Shown here: piece after piece, positions 44,835 through 57,379 of the stretch
Layout of the letters: every line of letters begins with the position of its first letter
How positions within the stretch are numbered: position 1 is the first letter of the stretch
Source: Phallusia mammillata
Lineage: Eukaryota > Chordata > Ascidiacea > Phlebobranchia > Ascidiidae
Length of the DNA: 64,000 nt
Direction of reading: 5' to 3'
Assembly: GCA_003260075.1 (NCBI GenBank)
Contig: QLIY01000562.1
Location: forward strand, 39,005 to 103,004
The notes under the pieces: model-generated
The model's database searches: none
What the model saw: only the letters and a program-made list of their open reading frames with translations
What the model was told of the DNA's origin: nothing
Made by a program: the position numbers and the translations under genes

Positions 44835-46851
44835 CAGCGCCACCTGGAGGCGGTTGCTGAGGGCAACGTCACAACAATACGAGTTTGAGCGAAACTTGCC
44901 ACTGAACGTTTCACTTGCTTTTACCCTCTTCTATCGACAAGCATTCCACGATTTTTATCCCGTATTCCCAACATTTCCTCTGCTGTGTTTTTATTTATTT
45001 ATTGTCGCTCACGTTGTGTTTCTGACCCCGAAAAAAACGACGAATTATAATTTTTTTAACCTTGCAATTGCATTTCACTAGTTTCCTTGTAGGCGATGCA
45101 ACTATGACGTCATAATCAAGCATGTGATGTCATAATCAAGCATATGACGTCATCGTGATCATGTTCCGCTTCATTGCGCTCACGGACAATCCCAGCTTTT
45201 TGAAGATTCGGATATTTTTGATGAAACTCGACCGGGTTTGAAAATATTCAAACCCGCTTTACTTCGGTGCTTTTCTACTTGCGCCACTGTATATGTAACA
45301 TGCGCTCCCGCTATTCATATAATGGAAGGTCTGCAACAGGCGCGCAGTTGTTGCGTCATATTGCTTCGTGTTCCATTTCTGCATCTGGAAAATTTGGGTG
45401 AATTACAACCAAATGATAGAAACTGCTGCTCATTTGTGAAAATGTTGAAAACAAATCCAAATTTGACCCAAATTTTAATTCATCTCATTTAAACAAATCA
45501 ATTCGAAATTTAACCCTGACAAATTAACGTGTCAGTTTATCTCATTTATCGATTCCCGCCTAAAACCACCGTCAGCGCAGTTGGTGCGAGATTTAAAATC
45601 TTCGCCAACAAACGAGCACTTTTTATCCTTTCTCGGTCGGTGCAGATTTGTCTCGCAATATTTGCTCGCAATTACCTAATCCTGTTCGAAGTATGCAATA
45701 AGGCCGCCACCATAGGCAAAGGTTGGTCTGTTGTGCTGTTGAAAATCGACTGTTCCGGCGAGAAGTTGATTTTATTTGCTGAAGTTCCGAAGTTTGTTGG
45801 GGCGTTGAGCGATTCTGCTGTGTAATTTGCGCAAATTCGTATTTGATCGTGAGCGTGGAACGAGCTGTGTGTAGCAAACCCGATATTTTCTTCACCCCAA
45901 CACCTACTCTATGTTGTCGTGCAATATTTTAAGGATGTTGTTTTTTCGCGGAACCAGCAACCGGCGCTGTTTGTTGTAGTGAATAAAAATTTAAAATACT
46001 TTGTGAAATCTTCGTGTTTGACATCAACACCTTTTGATCCATAGCAAATTTACTTTGGTTACAAATCGGTTTGTGGCTGTCTGGCTGTGTGGCCTCGTTT
46101 TCACGATAAATATTATAATGTTATTAGCAGTACAAATCCATGCTGCTCTGTTACACAATTGTATGGGAGTAAAACATTTAGGTTCGGTTTGGCATTCCTT
46201 ATTATTTATTTACATCACAACTCCACTGATATTTCGGTTATGATGCAGCTTAAGCGGCCTCACCGATCATGTCGGCAAGCATTAGTTGCAACGTCTTACT
46301 ACAGTTGTTCTTAACCTTTTTGGTGGAGTTTTCCCTCAAAGTCAATCACCAAGTTGGAATTTCTCCCTCTGTCATTTTTATAAAAATGTTTGGTGCCCTT
46401 TATTAACAAATTGGTCGTTATTCGATTGGAAAATACTTTGTGACTAAACAATCAGACGTTAGTTAGACATTAGAGTAAAACCTGGAACAACAATTTAGGG
46501 ACCAATGAATAATCCAATTTTCCCCTGCATGTAAATAACTTCATACTGCTGGGAGATTTTCCACCGATTATAAGACTACTATTTTAGTAGGTTTTGGGTG
46601 GAAGGCCTCCATTCAATTTCCGGATAAAACACAATTTCATCTGTTTGTGTCCGACCAAACCGTGCTTCAATCAACAAACTAAAGTAAAAATAAAACAAAA
46701 AATTTCTTTTGTGAAACGTTTACGAAACAAGTTTTGTATTTTTCCTTGCAGAGCATGAGAAACAAAACTAGTGAAAATATTAAGTTTGCAAATATCGTGC
46801 TCCAACTTCTTATTGGTTAGGCAGAGTGCAAGATTGCGGGCACCCTATATG

Positions 46852-47021
46852 TAGTGGTGGGATTCAGCGGGTTGCACCGGTTCTATAGAACCGTCTCACG
46901 AAGTTCAATGAGATCAGCGAACCGTTAGCATTACTGGTTACTGTCAATGGACGTTTTGTAACAGAACCGGCTTTACTTTTGTAACAGAATCGACTGACAA
47001 AAAAATTAAATCCCACCACTG
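46852..47021. mobile_element. Small hAT-like element, GTGGTGGGATT family
   Basis: Starts TAGTGGTGGGATTCAG and ends AAATCCCACCACTG, with flanks CCTATATG and CCTATATA (7 of 8). The paired GGTTCTATAGAACC sequence is inside, as in the other two copies. Confidence 0.85.
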
Positions 47022-49089
47022 CCTATATACACATGTGCCGTGCTTACTACAATAATGGAAGTAATTTAAGAGGTTAGAGTGTTTCAAGTGCCATTAAGTT
47101 TAGTAACATTCAAAACCCAGCGCTGTTAGTTGAACATATTGATGTTTCCTCGATAAAGATGTGATAAAAAGCAGCATGGCGTAATCGCTGGTTAATATCT
47201 TGCGGTATTAGTTTGGTGTAGTGGCAGAAAAATCGGCCGAACGTTTTTCGGACGGTTGGATTTATTCTGCCATCATTATAAAAAGATATATTAGCAATTG
47301 TTATGATACTTGTCAGACGGTTTTGTTAGTAATCTTCTATACTCAGCAAAGAAGATTGTTTGTCCAGTATTAAAGAGCTTGGTTGAATATACTAGTAGCG
47401 AATAGTAGTATAAGAAACAAGCCGGACAAGGGCATTGGCAAAGTATATTGTCGATGAAAGTAAACTTTTTTATTTTTTACGATTTGTAAAATAACACAAA
47501 AAAATAATACATCAATGCATTTGTGTTCGTGCCCCTCCTGTCGGTCCGTATAGGGGAATTATATTAAATTTCAAGTCAGGCATATTTCGAATATATGTGT
47601 GTAAGTATTGCACAATTTTCTCGTTGAAAGCATTTCGACATTCGCTTCGTTCCGTTTATGTTTATCTTGTTTAAATCTCATTCATCGTTTTTCCCGGCAT
47701 TGTGTTTTGACACGCGGCTTTGCTAACCCCGGGATTGCTGACTCAAAAAAACCCGCAAACTATCGCCGAAGTTCGGTGTGATTCAGACAAAACATCTTAT
47801 GTTGACTTTCGCGACCATAACACCAGGAAGTCCGGGTACCAATGAAAAGTTCCCAAGTGAAATATTGATCAATGTATTGCCTTGTGGTTACATCATAATA
47901 CCAATATTTTATTCAACGACTTCTTACTCTCTTACGATCGTAGATTGGGGATTTGTTGCTTGCTTCTCCTTTCATCGGCGAAAGTTTGAGATGGACTACC
48001 CGATTTTTTTTCGTTTTGTTTGGAAACCTTTTTCATTGTCACGGTCAAAGTCAAAATGTCGTTGAGGTTTTTCATATAAAGCACAAATGATTGCAAGTTG
48101 GCATAAGTTAACTTTGAGAAGGTTTTCGGTTCGGTTTGTGGTAGAAAAAGTAAAAGTGGCCCGAATTCGCGGACAATTACTTTATTGGTTAGGACAGTGG
48201 TTCTCAAACTTTTTTTTATTTAGGTAATTAAGACTAAGTTTGAGTATTACAAGAACTTTGTATTGTTTGATCAATTTGAAATGCAAATTCCCATGAAAAT
48301 CGGTCCAGCAACTGAAATATATGACACAGACTTGCAAAAGTTCCTTTCGATACGAATAAGCCACGCCCAATGTATATGTATTTTATTTGCTGCGTTCTGC
48401 AAACAACGTTTATTGCGGTGTAAATCCGCTTGTTAAAGTAAAGTAGAAAATTACTTTGGAGTAAAACAGTTGTGTACTGAATCGAACTTTGTATTTGAGA
48501 TTTCTCAACTTTTCTCGCAAAGACAAGATAAGCGTTCTATACACCAATAGTTCCTGGTTTATCAAAAGTTTGCAAACAGTGAATCTGACACAACTGCTTC
48601 ATCCCAGGCCCAAATATGTTATCCTTTTGCGGTAGGAGTTTAACCAAAATGAATGAAAATCAAATTTATCAACAAGTCAATCCATGTGAAATTGTGTCGC
48701 TATGTGTTCTTTTAACAAGCGAAGTAAACTTAACTCAACTCATACGAACGCCACAGAATTATGCGGTTGAAACCTAAAATAAAGCCAAAACCAATCTACC
48801 GTGACTCGAACGCCCCCGATCCGCGGTGTGACGTCAGATAAATTCCAGAACTGAAGTTTGAAGCATCGCGCGTTGTGAAGCGTCTGTGGTAACTTAAGAA
48901 CGGCCCGAGCAGTGAGATAACAAAAACACGTTCATTGAGTGTAGGGTAAGCGCTGTAGTACGGATAGCTCAGCTGATTCTACCGTTGCACTGTTTACTAT
49001 TTGAATACTGGAAGTAAAAGTCAGTTCGCATTGAAGCTTTAGACTTTATTTTTCAGCTATTCGGTATTAATATAATTACGACTAATGTG

Positions 49090-49260
49090 GAAAACTATAC
49101 ACGGATCTGTTCATAAGTTTAATGATGAAAATAACGGCCCAAATAGACGTAAAAAGCGACTTGCTTTATTGTTCAAACGTTTCAGCAAATGCTCAGACCA
49201 TCATAAGTGATATGAAAGCCACGTCAGTTACGTCTATTTGGGCCGTTATTTTCATCACTA
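49090..49260. mobile_element. Foldback element, arms GATGAAAATAACGGCCCAAA
   Basis: 49124-49152 pairs with 49229-49257 (ACGTCTATTTGGGCCGTTAT...). Pieces of the same family lie at 39045-39160, 43600-43710 and 50958-50993, some with the CAGTGATATGAAGGCCACAT middle part. Confidence 0.75.
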
Positions 49261-51156
49261 TGTTGTCCCTTTTGAAGTTTAAAGTTTAGTATTTTCGGTG
49301 TAGCTCAGGAAAGTCTGAAGGTTTTTCAAATGTACGTCTGAAAAAAGGCTGGTTTAACGATTTTTTGTGTCTGAAGCTCGTTTCTCGCTCATGTTTGCAT
49401 TAGAGAGTCACTATTTAACCAGTAAGGCGTTAACCAGTAACCAGCGTCAGCTTACGCTTAGTGTGTCTGTCTCACTATATTTGTCTCACTATATTTCTGA
49501 TCACTTCCCAGTTTGTAAATTACCGTATTCCGTTTTTTTCCCCCAAGGTCTTTTGTGGAGTTTCGGCCGCAAAGTTTCAAAGCCGCGATTGCGTTCCAGG
49601 CAAAATGACAGAGGGTTTAAATATTCCAGCAGTAAGGCCAGCTACGTTTGGCGCAGCAGCTTTAAGGTGCAGTTTCATGAGCTGCGGTTATGGGTATTTT
49701 GTGCAAATTGACAGACAGGCAGAAATAATGGCTGACGTATCATACGACACTGCTGGGCACAGGAAACAATGGAGCGGCAATTGATTCGCCAACCTGCACT
49801 ATTGTACAGTTGAAGTCCACAGTCGTGTGTGTATAGTACAAGTGCACCGGCTGAACTAAGCTGATCATAAGTTACAGCACAGTAAATTTACATTGCACCT
49901 TACTGGTAGTTATCATTGCCTGATTGTAGGTTATGTCCTGTGTTATTGCAAGGCGTAGTAATGTGTATGAAGTAGCGCAGTGAACGGTTGCCTTTATGTT
50001 CCAGTTATTAGGAACAGATTGATAATGTGCTCGTACAAAAAACGCCCTAAACCAAGAATGCACAACTTGGACAATTCCAGATTCAGCAACACAGCTGTGA
50101 TTTTGTGCGTGCTTAATTCAGCCTGTGTATATTTGATGGTAAATGGCAAATTCATCTGACTGATTTGTACAGAAAATTATACGGATTTACAAACCACCTG
50201 GCAAAGTAGTGTTAAAGTGAGAAGTATGAGAAATATGCTGATCCCTGTGACACAGATCAGCTGTTAGCTTGGTTATTCGGGCGGAACAGGCACTGTGCGA
50301 ACACAGACATATGCCGCCAAGTTCAACATGTCGTTTCACATTCGGTCAAGTTCTAGTACAATGCGTTGTTATGCGTTTGTGGTAACGGTTGCGTTTATGG
50401 TCGTAATGGACACATGTCCCTTTTCCATGCAAATGTAACCGTTATCGAGTAAGAAAATATTAAAAGTCACTAAGCGGTCATGTAACATTTATTTCGCTTG
50501 GTGTAAGAAAATATGGCGACACAATAGCACAAAAACAATCACCAAGCCGGAAATAGCTGCAACGATGAAAGGTTATGAAGTGGTGAAAAGCGAAAGCACA
50601 ATTGGTGTATAGTTGCTATAGAACGTCATGCAGCTACACCGCCATCACAATTAAGTAGGATTGACGAGTCATAAATGCAGCACTTCATAATAAGGAAACT
50701 GGCTTTAAACGCTCTAACTAGCTTTCATGTTGCATTGGTTTATTTGTACGAAATGTATTGAAGAAAAAAATCACTTTTCATAAATGTTTTGAGGGCTTTT
50801 ATCAACGGACGTTTTAATTAAATATCACACTAACTGCGAAATATAATTTTAAACTACGGTTTCTCAAGAGATTTTACTAAATTTTCCAATGCATTAGTAC
50901 AACTGCTAGTAAAAGTGTAGATGTTTTAAGTATCGTATTCACAATATTGTGTTCATCATTAAACTTATGAACAGATCCGTATATAGTGTTCCAACGTATT
51001 CACAATAATTATGCAACAAAATGTAAATATTGGGTTGCAATGTGCGTTGCTGGACAAAAATAAATGCTTTTTTCTGAGCTGTTATGTATCACACCATTCA
51101 CATGCTTATTTTTTTCAGATTTCGTTTCCAACTGTTGTAGTTGTATTTTTATTCTG

Positions 51157-51310
51157 ATGGCATTCTTCAGTGGGTTGGCCAACATTGGTCGCAAATCTTT
51201 GTTTGTTGTTCTCGTTATTTTCGTCACCATCTTCTCATTGGATGTAGCCACTCGTCTCATGGGATCTACAACCGAAAGCGACTTGGTCACGCATCACCGC
51301 ACACCGCAAG
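51157..51310 (+). CDS. B3GNT: Beta-1,3-GlcNAc-transferase-like gene, exon 1 (signal anchor)
   Basis: ATG 51157 starts a 51-codon exon ending CCGCAAG|GTAATC in phase 1. It encodes a short N-terminal tail with basic residues (NIGRK) then a hydrophobic segment (SLFVVLVIFVTIFSLDVA), the usual type II Golgi signal anchor, then a polar stem. The exon at 53474 continues in phase. Confidence 0.75.
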
Positions 51311-51783
51311 GTAATCCGGGTTCACTCATCCGTACCCGTTCGACATGCTTCAGTGGTTAACGAAAACCACATATTTCCGTCCTTTCATCATCGCGTCGCT
51401 GATTATTATAAAACAATTGGATGTTGTTAACCGCAGAAAAAAACACAACCAGCAACATTTTAAGAAAACCATTGGAATAATTGTCACATCTTTTTCATCT
51501 CTATTATACGGTCAGATCTCACACAAAACATAAACGGAAAACAAAAACAAAACATAATTCGTTTCCCTGATTTATTATCGCCTTTACGCAAAAGCGTCAA
51601 TTTTACTTCGGCATTTTTTCGGCTCACTCCAATTATTAAAAATGCGATTGCAGCTTGTAAGTAAACTTGACGTTGGGAGCATTTGTGACCTTTCAGTTCA
51701 AATGGCCAAGTTGATGGAAAAACTGCGTAAGGTTTGTGCAAATAAACGGTTTGAGACATTTTGTATCCCACATAAATATAAAC

Positions 51784-52401
51784 CAGTGAAAAAAAAATTC
51801 TCAAACCTTTTTATTATTTTTTCAAAACGGTCTCTTTGCCCCTATTTCGAGGGCTCGCGGTCCTTTAGCTGGAATGTGTATTTCAAAAAAACAAAAGTTG
51901 ATTGCAGGATTTTAGCTAGTTATGCAAAATTGCGCATAACAATGATCGAAAGACGGCTTGTGACATCACAAACAAGACCAAAAAAAGCATTACGATTGTG
52001 CGCGAACAATTGAATTTTTGATAGTTGTCATTGAATATAGTTGTCATTGAAATAGGCTATTGTTTAGCATTGGAGTCAATTCTCAATTCTAATTTGATTT
52101 AAACTTATTTAGTGGCACAAACTGACGCTAAATAAGATTATAGAATAACTTCAACCGCTTCGCGGTCCCCCCAAAATTGCCTCACGGTCCCCGGAAGCAG
52201 GGTTCCGCAAATGTGCAATAAGTTAAGCGAACCTGTGCAAGCAGTCATGCGTTTCCTGTACTATCTTATATTAAAAGCAAATACAGATCAAGACTACAAG
52301 TAGGGGACGATTTTTGGCTGGCCGTCTCTTAAATTAAACCTCGATTTGATTTGATGTGTTCTCAACACAGAGCCCACAGTTCTCATTTGTTAGAATAAAT
52401 A

Positions 52402-52486
<85 letters not shown>

Positions 52487-52629
52487 GTTTCTTAGTGTTT
52501 TCCACAAACTTACATGCTAACAAAATGCTTGGGTCGCGAGAATTTAGAGCAATTTTGTTAGGGTCGCGCCAAAAAGTATTTGCGGACCCATGCCCTAAAG
52601 GACCGCGGACCCCAGTTTGAGAACCGCTG
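51784..52629. mobile_element. hAT-like element with exact target duplication, interrupted by an 83-G run
   Basis: Flanked by ATATAAAC on both sides (51776-51783 and 52630-52637). Starts CAGTG, then A-rich, then TTCTCAAACC, and ends CAGTTTGAGAACCGCTG. Contains CGAGGGCTCGCGGTCC and CAAACAAGACCAAA, shared with copies near 60497-60940 and 62290. The G run 52403-52485 hides its true length. Confidence 0.85.
52403..52485. other. Run of 83 G, probable gap stand-in
   Basis: Pure G in the glycosyltransferase intron, inside a repeat element where assembly gaps are expected. Confidence 0.7.
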
Positions 52630-52989
52630 ATATAAACCAAAGCTAATCAACGATGAGAAAAGTTTAATCGATTCAAAGTAGCTAATGTATTACATCCGTT
52701 CAGCGTATAAGAAACTAAATATTACCTTGTGGAAAAATACTGTTTGACTCAAAGGACATGTTGTAATAGATTGGCGTTTTCACCAGACCTTTGCCGTTAA
52801 CTTAATAGAGCCTGCTTGCATTGGCGTATAGTCAGGAAGGGGTCAAAAGAGCCATTGACCCTGCCAAAATTTTAAAGTTGTGTACTGATAAAATATAAGT
52901 GTGTTTTCGTTATTTGGTCTCTCATTATAAATAAACTATCAATAGAATATATAAATGGCCAAAAATGACGTACATGAAATAAGTAAATA

Positions 52990-53027
<38 letters not shown>
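52990..53027. other. Run of 38 G, probable gap stand-in
   Basis: AAGTAAATA occurs immediately before and after the run, so the two sides may overlap by those nine bases. Confidence 0.7.
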
Positions 53028-53028
<1 letters not shown>

Positions 53029-53473
53029 AGTAAATAAAGCGGGTCGAACCGCAGTCTGGAAAATTACGTGTTTGGTAAAAAACGAAAAAACGGTATCAGA
53101 CAACAAAATGTTGGCCCCTACTTACCACTGCAGAGTTGTAAACGGGCCCGAACCTGAATCGTTTTTGGAAAGCCTGTTTAGGCCTGATAGTTTGATTGAC
53201 AGGGAAAGACCAATACAACCAACACAATAAACTATTTGTCTTAAACAAGGCGTTTTAGGGCTGTTTGACATTAGGTCAGGTCCAGCAAACCGCTATTTAG
53301 CCAGTTAAATTTGTTTTAAAAAATACCAAAAGTGTAAAGTTAGAATCAAACCGTTTTTTTAAACCGAAGCCCGAACCCGACTTACAACTCTGTGCCGCTG
53401 TGTGTTTGTTAAAGTTAACTGCTTGACCCACGCATTGCCGAAGCAACAATTTAATATCGTTTTTTATGTGTAG

Positions 53474-54810
53474 CTCAACCGAAGTACCCGCGACAGAAAC
53501 CTCCCTTAGTAGCTTCCACAACTTCCACAACTGTAGCGGCGACCACGACCACAGCATTGCCTGGTTTGCAGAGTATGGACCTTGATCTGAAGCTTCCCCC
53601 TGAAGTCCCCAAACGGCCAAACTCGAAGGAAGGGGGGGGGGATAGTAGCTTCCACAACTCCCACAACTGTAGCGGCGACCACGACCACAGCATTGCCGGG
53701 TTTGCAGAGTATGGATCTCGATCTGAAGCTTCCCCCTGAAGTCCCCAAACGGCCAAACTCGAAGGAAATTATTCTCAATTACAGCCAGAGGCGGGATTAC
53801 GCCCTGACCATACAACACAATGAAATGTGCGGTGCAGGGACGCCTAAAGCTCTAGACCTCAACGATTTTGATTATAGCAAAGATGTGTTCCTTCTGGCCG
53901 TGGTGAAGTCGTCTTGCTCAATGTCAGCGCGCCGTGGCGCCATCAGGCGGACGTGGGGAAACGTCACTTGGGTGAAAAATGAGCTCGGCGTGATTGTGAG
54001 GCTTGTTTTCCTGTTAGGCGCGTGTCAGGATAAGAAACAAAGCAACGATTTGATCGCTGAAGACAAGGTGCACAGAGACATCCTGCAGTGGGACTTCTTT
54101 GACAGTTTTCGTAATCTCACCTTAAAGGATTGTCTTTTCATGCAGTGGTACACGAGGTATTGCAGGAACGTTCCTTTCGTGTTTAAAGGCGACGACGATG
54201 TTTTCGTCAACCTCCGGAACATTGTGAGTTATGTAAAAGACACGCCTTCTGCAGGGGGGGGGGATACTGCAGGAACGTGCCTTTCGTGTTTAAAGGCGAC
54301 GACGATGTTTTTGTCAACCTCCGGAACATTGTGAGTTATGTAAAAGACACGCCTTCTGCATCGCGAGAAAACCTGTTTGTCGGCTCGGTTTTGAACGGGA
54401 GTCCCCGAATCTTGGACCCAACGTGGAAATATTACGTCAGCTACAACCTTTACCCTGAAAAACTTTACCCCCCTTACGTTTCGGGCGGGGGGTTTGTAAT
54501 GGGAGGGCGCTTGGTGGTCAAACTCTTTCAGGCGTCTCTACAGACCCGGATTATTCCAATTGATGACGCTTTTCTCGGTATTTTACTGAAGAAGATTGGA
54601 GTTTCACCAAAAAATGACCGCGGGTTTAAAAGTTGGGGAATGAAGAAAAAAGACCCGTGCCGACTGTCCAAGATTAAAACGTACCACAAAATGCTTCCAG
54701 ATCAGTTGCTGAAAGCCTGGGATGAACTGATGAAAGCGGATTTGTCGAAATGCGGAAAAGATAGCGACGACGTTTTAAGATCACAAACGAAACGCGAAAT
54801 TCGTTTATGA
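53474..54810 (+). CDS. B3GNT: Beta-1,3-GlcNAc-transferase-like gene, exon 2 (catalytic domain, broken by two assembly joints)
   Basis: After the acceptor ATGTGTAG| the exon encodes a Pro/Thr-rich stem and a GT31 catalytic domain: ARRGAIRRTWGN, VFKGDDDVFVN (DxD metal site), LYPPYVSGGGFVMGG and IDDAFLGILLKKIG, matching B3GNT/B3GALT order. These Golgi enzymes add a beta-1,3-linked sugar to glycoprotein or glycolipid chains; VFKGDDDVFVN and YPPY..GGGF fit the B3GNT branch, but the acceptor cannot be told. Two G10 joints (53632-53641, 54254-54263) each repeat part of the exon with offsets of 136 and 107 bases and break the frame. Without the offsets the coding length is 1248 nt, 415 aa, normal for the family. 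Differences in the repeated parts are almost all synonymous. The break is therefore probably technical, not a pseudogene. Confidence 0.9.
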
Positions 54811-55391
54811 CGTAATAATTGCATTGTTAGTAATAGTAGAACTGGCGGCGTCGCTGCGCCACGAGTAGAAAGCTTGAATCGCACGCAAAGAAGGTTTTGC
54901 CACGGCGCGTAAAAGTGACAAAACGCTACATTCGGAGGAATTCTGATTTACCACGTTTATTCCATTTAAGTCAATTCTATGCAATGGTACTGACTAAATT
55001 AAGTTTATAGAGCTCTTCTGGCAAATGTATTTTTATTCCGACGTTTCTGACTAAATGTAAGCTTAAATGTAAACAACACTCAGAACGCGTTGGATGTAAA
55101 CAAGACCCTGCGACCCAGACTTGTGCTTCACAATTGAACTTTGCAGTAAATATTTACTCGTTGTTGGTTTGTAGTGGCCGCTTCACTGTAACGCACAATC
55201 GGCTGCGGATCTGCTTTGATTCAGCTGAACTTTGCTCTTAAGTCTAAACGTTACTCACTGTAGCTTATTTATTACTGAACAAGAGTTTTATTGTCAATTA
55301 AATGTGGTGAATTTCAAGCAACAATTTTTTTGCGAACTCGTGAACTTTGACATAGTGATGAGCAAAAGTTTCATTTTAGTTACGAGTATTT

Positions 55392-55498
55392 TTTTCACGG
55401 GGTTCGAACCCAGGACATTCCCGGGGACGAATCCCGATCAGAGTTTTATGTGTCTGTATGTGGGTCAGGCGCGCTGGACCATTCGGCCAAGTTCCTGC
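55392..55498 (+). repeat. tRNA-derived SINE fragment (family A)
   Basis: CACGGGGTTCGAACCCAGGA has a pol III B box (GGTTCGAACC), then a body with GTCTGTATGTGGGTCAGGCG. The right end is cut by the G10 at 55499-55508. Reverse copy at 7160-7262. Confidence 0.6.
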
Positions 55499-55508
55499 GG
55501 GGGGGGGG

Positions 55509-55900
55509 TAGTTACGAGTTACCTGCAGTGACAGTTGCATGGCTGCGTATCGCCCACTTGCGTCGTTTAACACCAGAAAATACACCCGCTAGTTGGCGTA
55601 AAGCAGTACATGTCAAAATGTTTTGAGTTGGTAGGGGGGGGGGTTTTAGTTACGATTTTTTTTTTTATTTTTTATTTTTATTTGCGATAACTAAGACACG
55701 AAGAAAGACAGATACATTAAAGTACAACAGAACAAACAGACAGACGCTAAGTATTTAACGGCAATCAGATGCCAGTAGTTACGAGTTACCTGCAGTGACA
55801 GTTGCATGACTGCGTATCGCCCACTTGCGTCGTTTAACACCAGAAAATACATCCGCTAGTTGGCGTAAAGCAGTACATGTCAAAATGTTTTGAGTTGGTA
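55509..55900. repeat. Island bounded by two G10 runs, duplicated downstream
   Basis: 55509-55633 lies between G10 at 55499-55508 and G10 at 55634-55643 and matches 55777-55900 with two base changes. Confidence 0.9.
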
Positions 55901-56026
55901 CGGCTTTAAACAGCCCATCAAGGTTGTACACTCGTGAAAAGTTATGTTACACTCCGCAGAATATGTTTGAGGTGGAAGACATGTAAAGTACTTTATTTAC
56001 GTTATCAGATATAGCTCCGTTTAAGT

Positions 56027-56591
56027 CAGTGGTTCCCAACCTTTTTTGTTACATTCCTCCCTTCGCCCAGGGGGGGGGGGGGGGCCACATTACAATTCAA
56101 TGCGAAATTTGCTCTTGTTTGCGCTCTGAAAGTAGTTGTATACTCGGCGCAGTTCGTGACAGAGCACTTAGGCTACAGCTAAAATCTGGGTAATGATACA
56201 TAACTGAGAATCTTGTTTCATTGCATATACTGTTTACTAACTGTAAACTATTCAGTTGTTAAGGAACTATACAAAAGCCAGACTGTCAAGAAACAAAATG
56301 CTAAAACAATAGACTTTGTTACGAAAATAATCGATTAATTTAAGCGTGTGAAACGTTGCATGCGGCCGTACAGGCCTTATAACTAGGGATGTCTATTTCA
56401 GAATCCTTTACAACCGGTTCCAAATGTGAACTGCATACAAACTATAATGGACATCAATGTATATACAAAAACATTCTGATGGACATCAATGTATATACAA
56501 AAACATTTTTTTACAGTTTTTTTGAAATTCCTCCCCTAAACTCATAAAATTCCTCCCTAGGGAGGAATTCCTCCCCGGTTGGGAACCACTG
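56027..56591. mobile_element. hAT-like element with exact target duplication
   Basis: 565 bp, starting CAGTGGTTCCCAACC and ending GGTTGGGAACCACTG, flanked by GTTTAAGT on both sides (56019-56026, 56592-56599). Includes a 15-G run at 56070-56084 and a tandem of about 35 bp (GATGGACATCAATGTATATA). Confidence 0.92.
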
Positions 56592-57080
56592 GTTTAAGTG
56601 TTATTTGTGAAGATAATAGCAAAAAGCCCAAAACAGCAAGTTTTTACCAGACAAAAATAAACGACGGAAATCTCGTTCAAGATTTAGCAGATGGAGGTTT
56701 GATAAGGCATTACCGTGCTGTTTTGGTCGTCTCAACTTGTCATCCCGAAAAACTAACAGACCAATGCCGGCTAGAAGGGAGTGTGGGCAAGAATTTGTCT
56801 ACGTAAATGCAACGTCGATACATGTCTGGCACTCGTTTATTTTCTGACGGAATAAAACGTTTTATGTACGACCAATGCAAGTAGGTTCTGAAAAAACACG
56901 AACAGAAGTTGGGTAAAAGGAAAAAAGGTCAATTTTTCGTTTTCTGTTAGCTTTAAGAGGTGAAGTCTTGCTGCTTCGGGCAGGCTCGACGCGTCACTGC
57001 TGATCGGGTGCTTTGCACTTTGCTTAGCGGTGACGTAGAGCTTTCGATGCGCAAGTACCATCGCCTCCTGATAAGCTAAG

Positions 57081-57145
57081 GACCAGCTCCGCTCCTCTTG
57101 GACGAGGNCAAGGTAAGGACCAGCTCCGCTCCTCTTAGACGAGGG
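57081..57145. repeat. Short duplicate across a single N at 57108
   Basis: GGACCAGCTCCGCTCCTCTT plus GACGAGG is present on both sides of N with one change. It resembles the G10 joints but with a different filler. Confidence 0.6.
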
Positions 57146-57379
57146 AGGGCCCAATGCTGGGGCTATTTATTCCAGCGTTGCTCCCCTCTCTTGTTCAAGA
57201 AGCCGCCGCCTTGCGGGATGCTTTTGAGCCTTGAGCTCATTTTCACTTATCTCTTTTTATTTATCATCGTTGCTGCTGGCTACGAAAAAAATCTTTCAAA
57301 TATTTTTTTACAGATCGTCGTCGATCAAGCGCAGGCGGAGTAATATGTAACAGAATTAAAAACTTATTCGTTAAGATTT

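Larger units (their letters stand above)
44835..51156. other. Intergenic stretch between GRAMD1 and the glycosyltransferase
   Basis: The probable GRAMD1 3' untranslated region starts here. It includes a roughly 20-bp tandem with TGACGTCAT at 45103-45150 and an AATAAA-like site near 45979. Also holds the small element at 46852-47021, a lone hAT-like left end at 48195, a tRNA-like stretch at 48955-49005 (GGATAGCTCAGCTGATT, A-box-like) and the foldback at 49124-49257. No coding gene is supported; short frames at 47778-48065 and 49367-49711 lack splice or family support. Confidence 0.5.

Noticed and set aside
47778..48207. Overlapping plus and minus frames
   Set aside because: Both are AT-rich and overlap each other, with no splice or family support.
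48955..49005. tRNA gene (A-box-like GGATAGCTCAGCTGATT)
   Set aside because: No matching anticodon arm, T arm or acceptor stem; at most a tRNA-derived remnant.
51642..52013. 123-codon frame in the glycosyltransferase intron
   Set aside because: Most of it lies in the hAT-like element 51784-52629.
30251..52485. G runs as true G-quadruplex or telomere-like DNA
   Set aside because: Uninterrupted, one-strand only, many of one exact length and placed at duplicate joints; no telomere-type unit.
56837..57154. 105-codon minus-strand frame
   Set aside because: It crosses an N and the local duplicate at 57081-57145 and has no family similarity.
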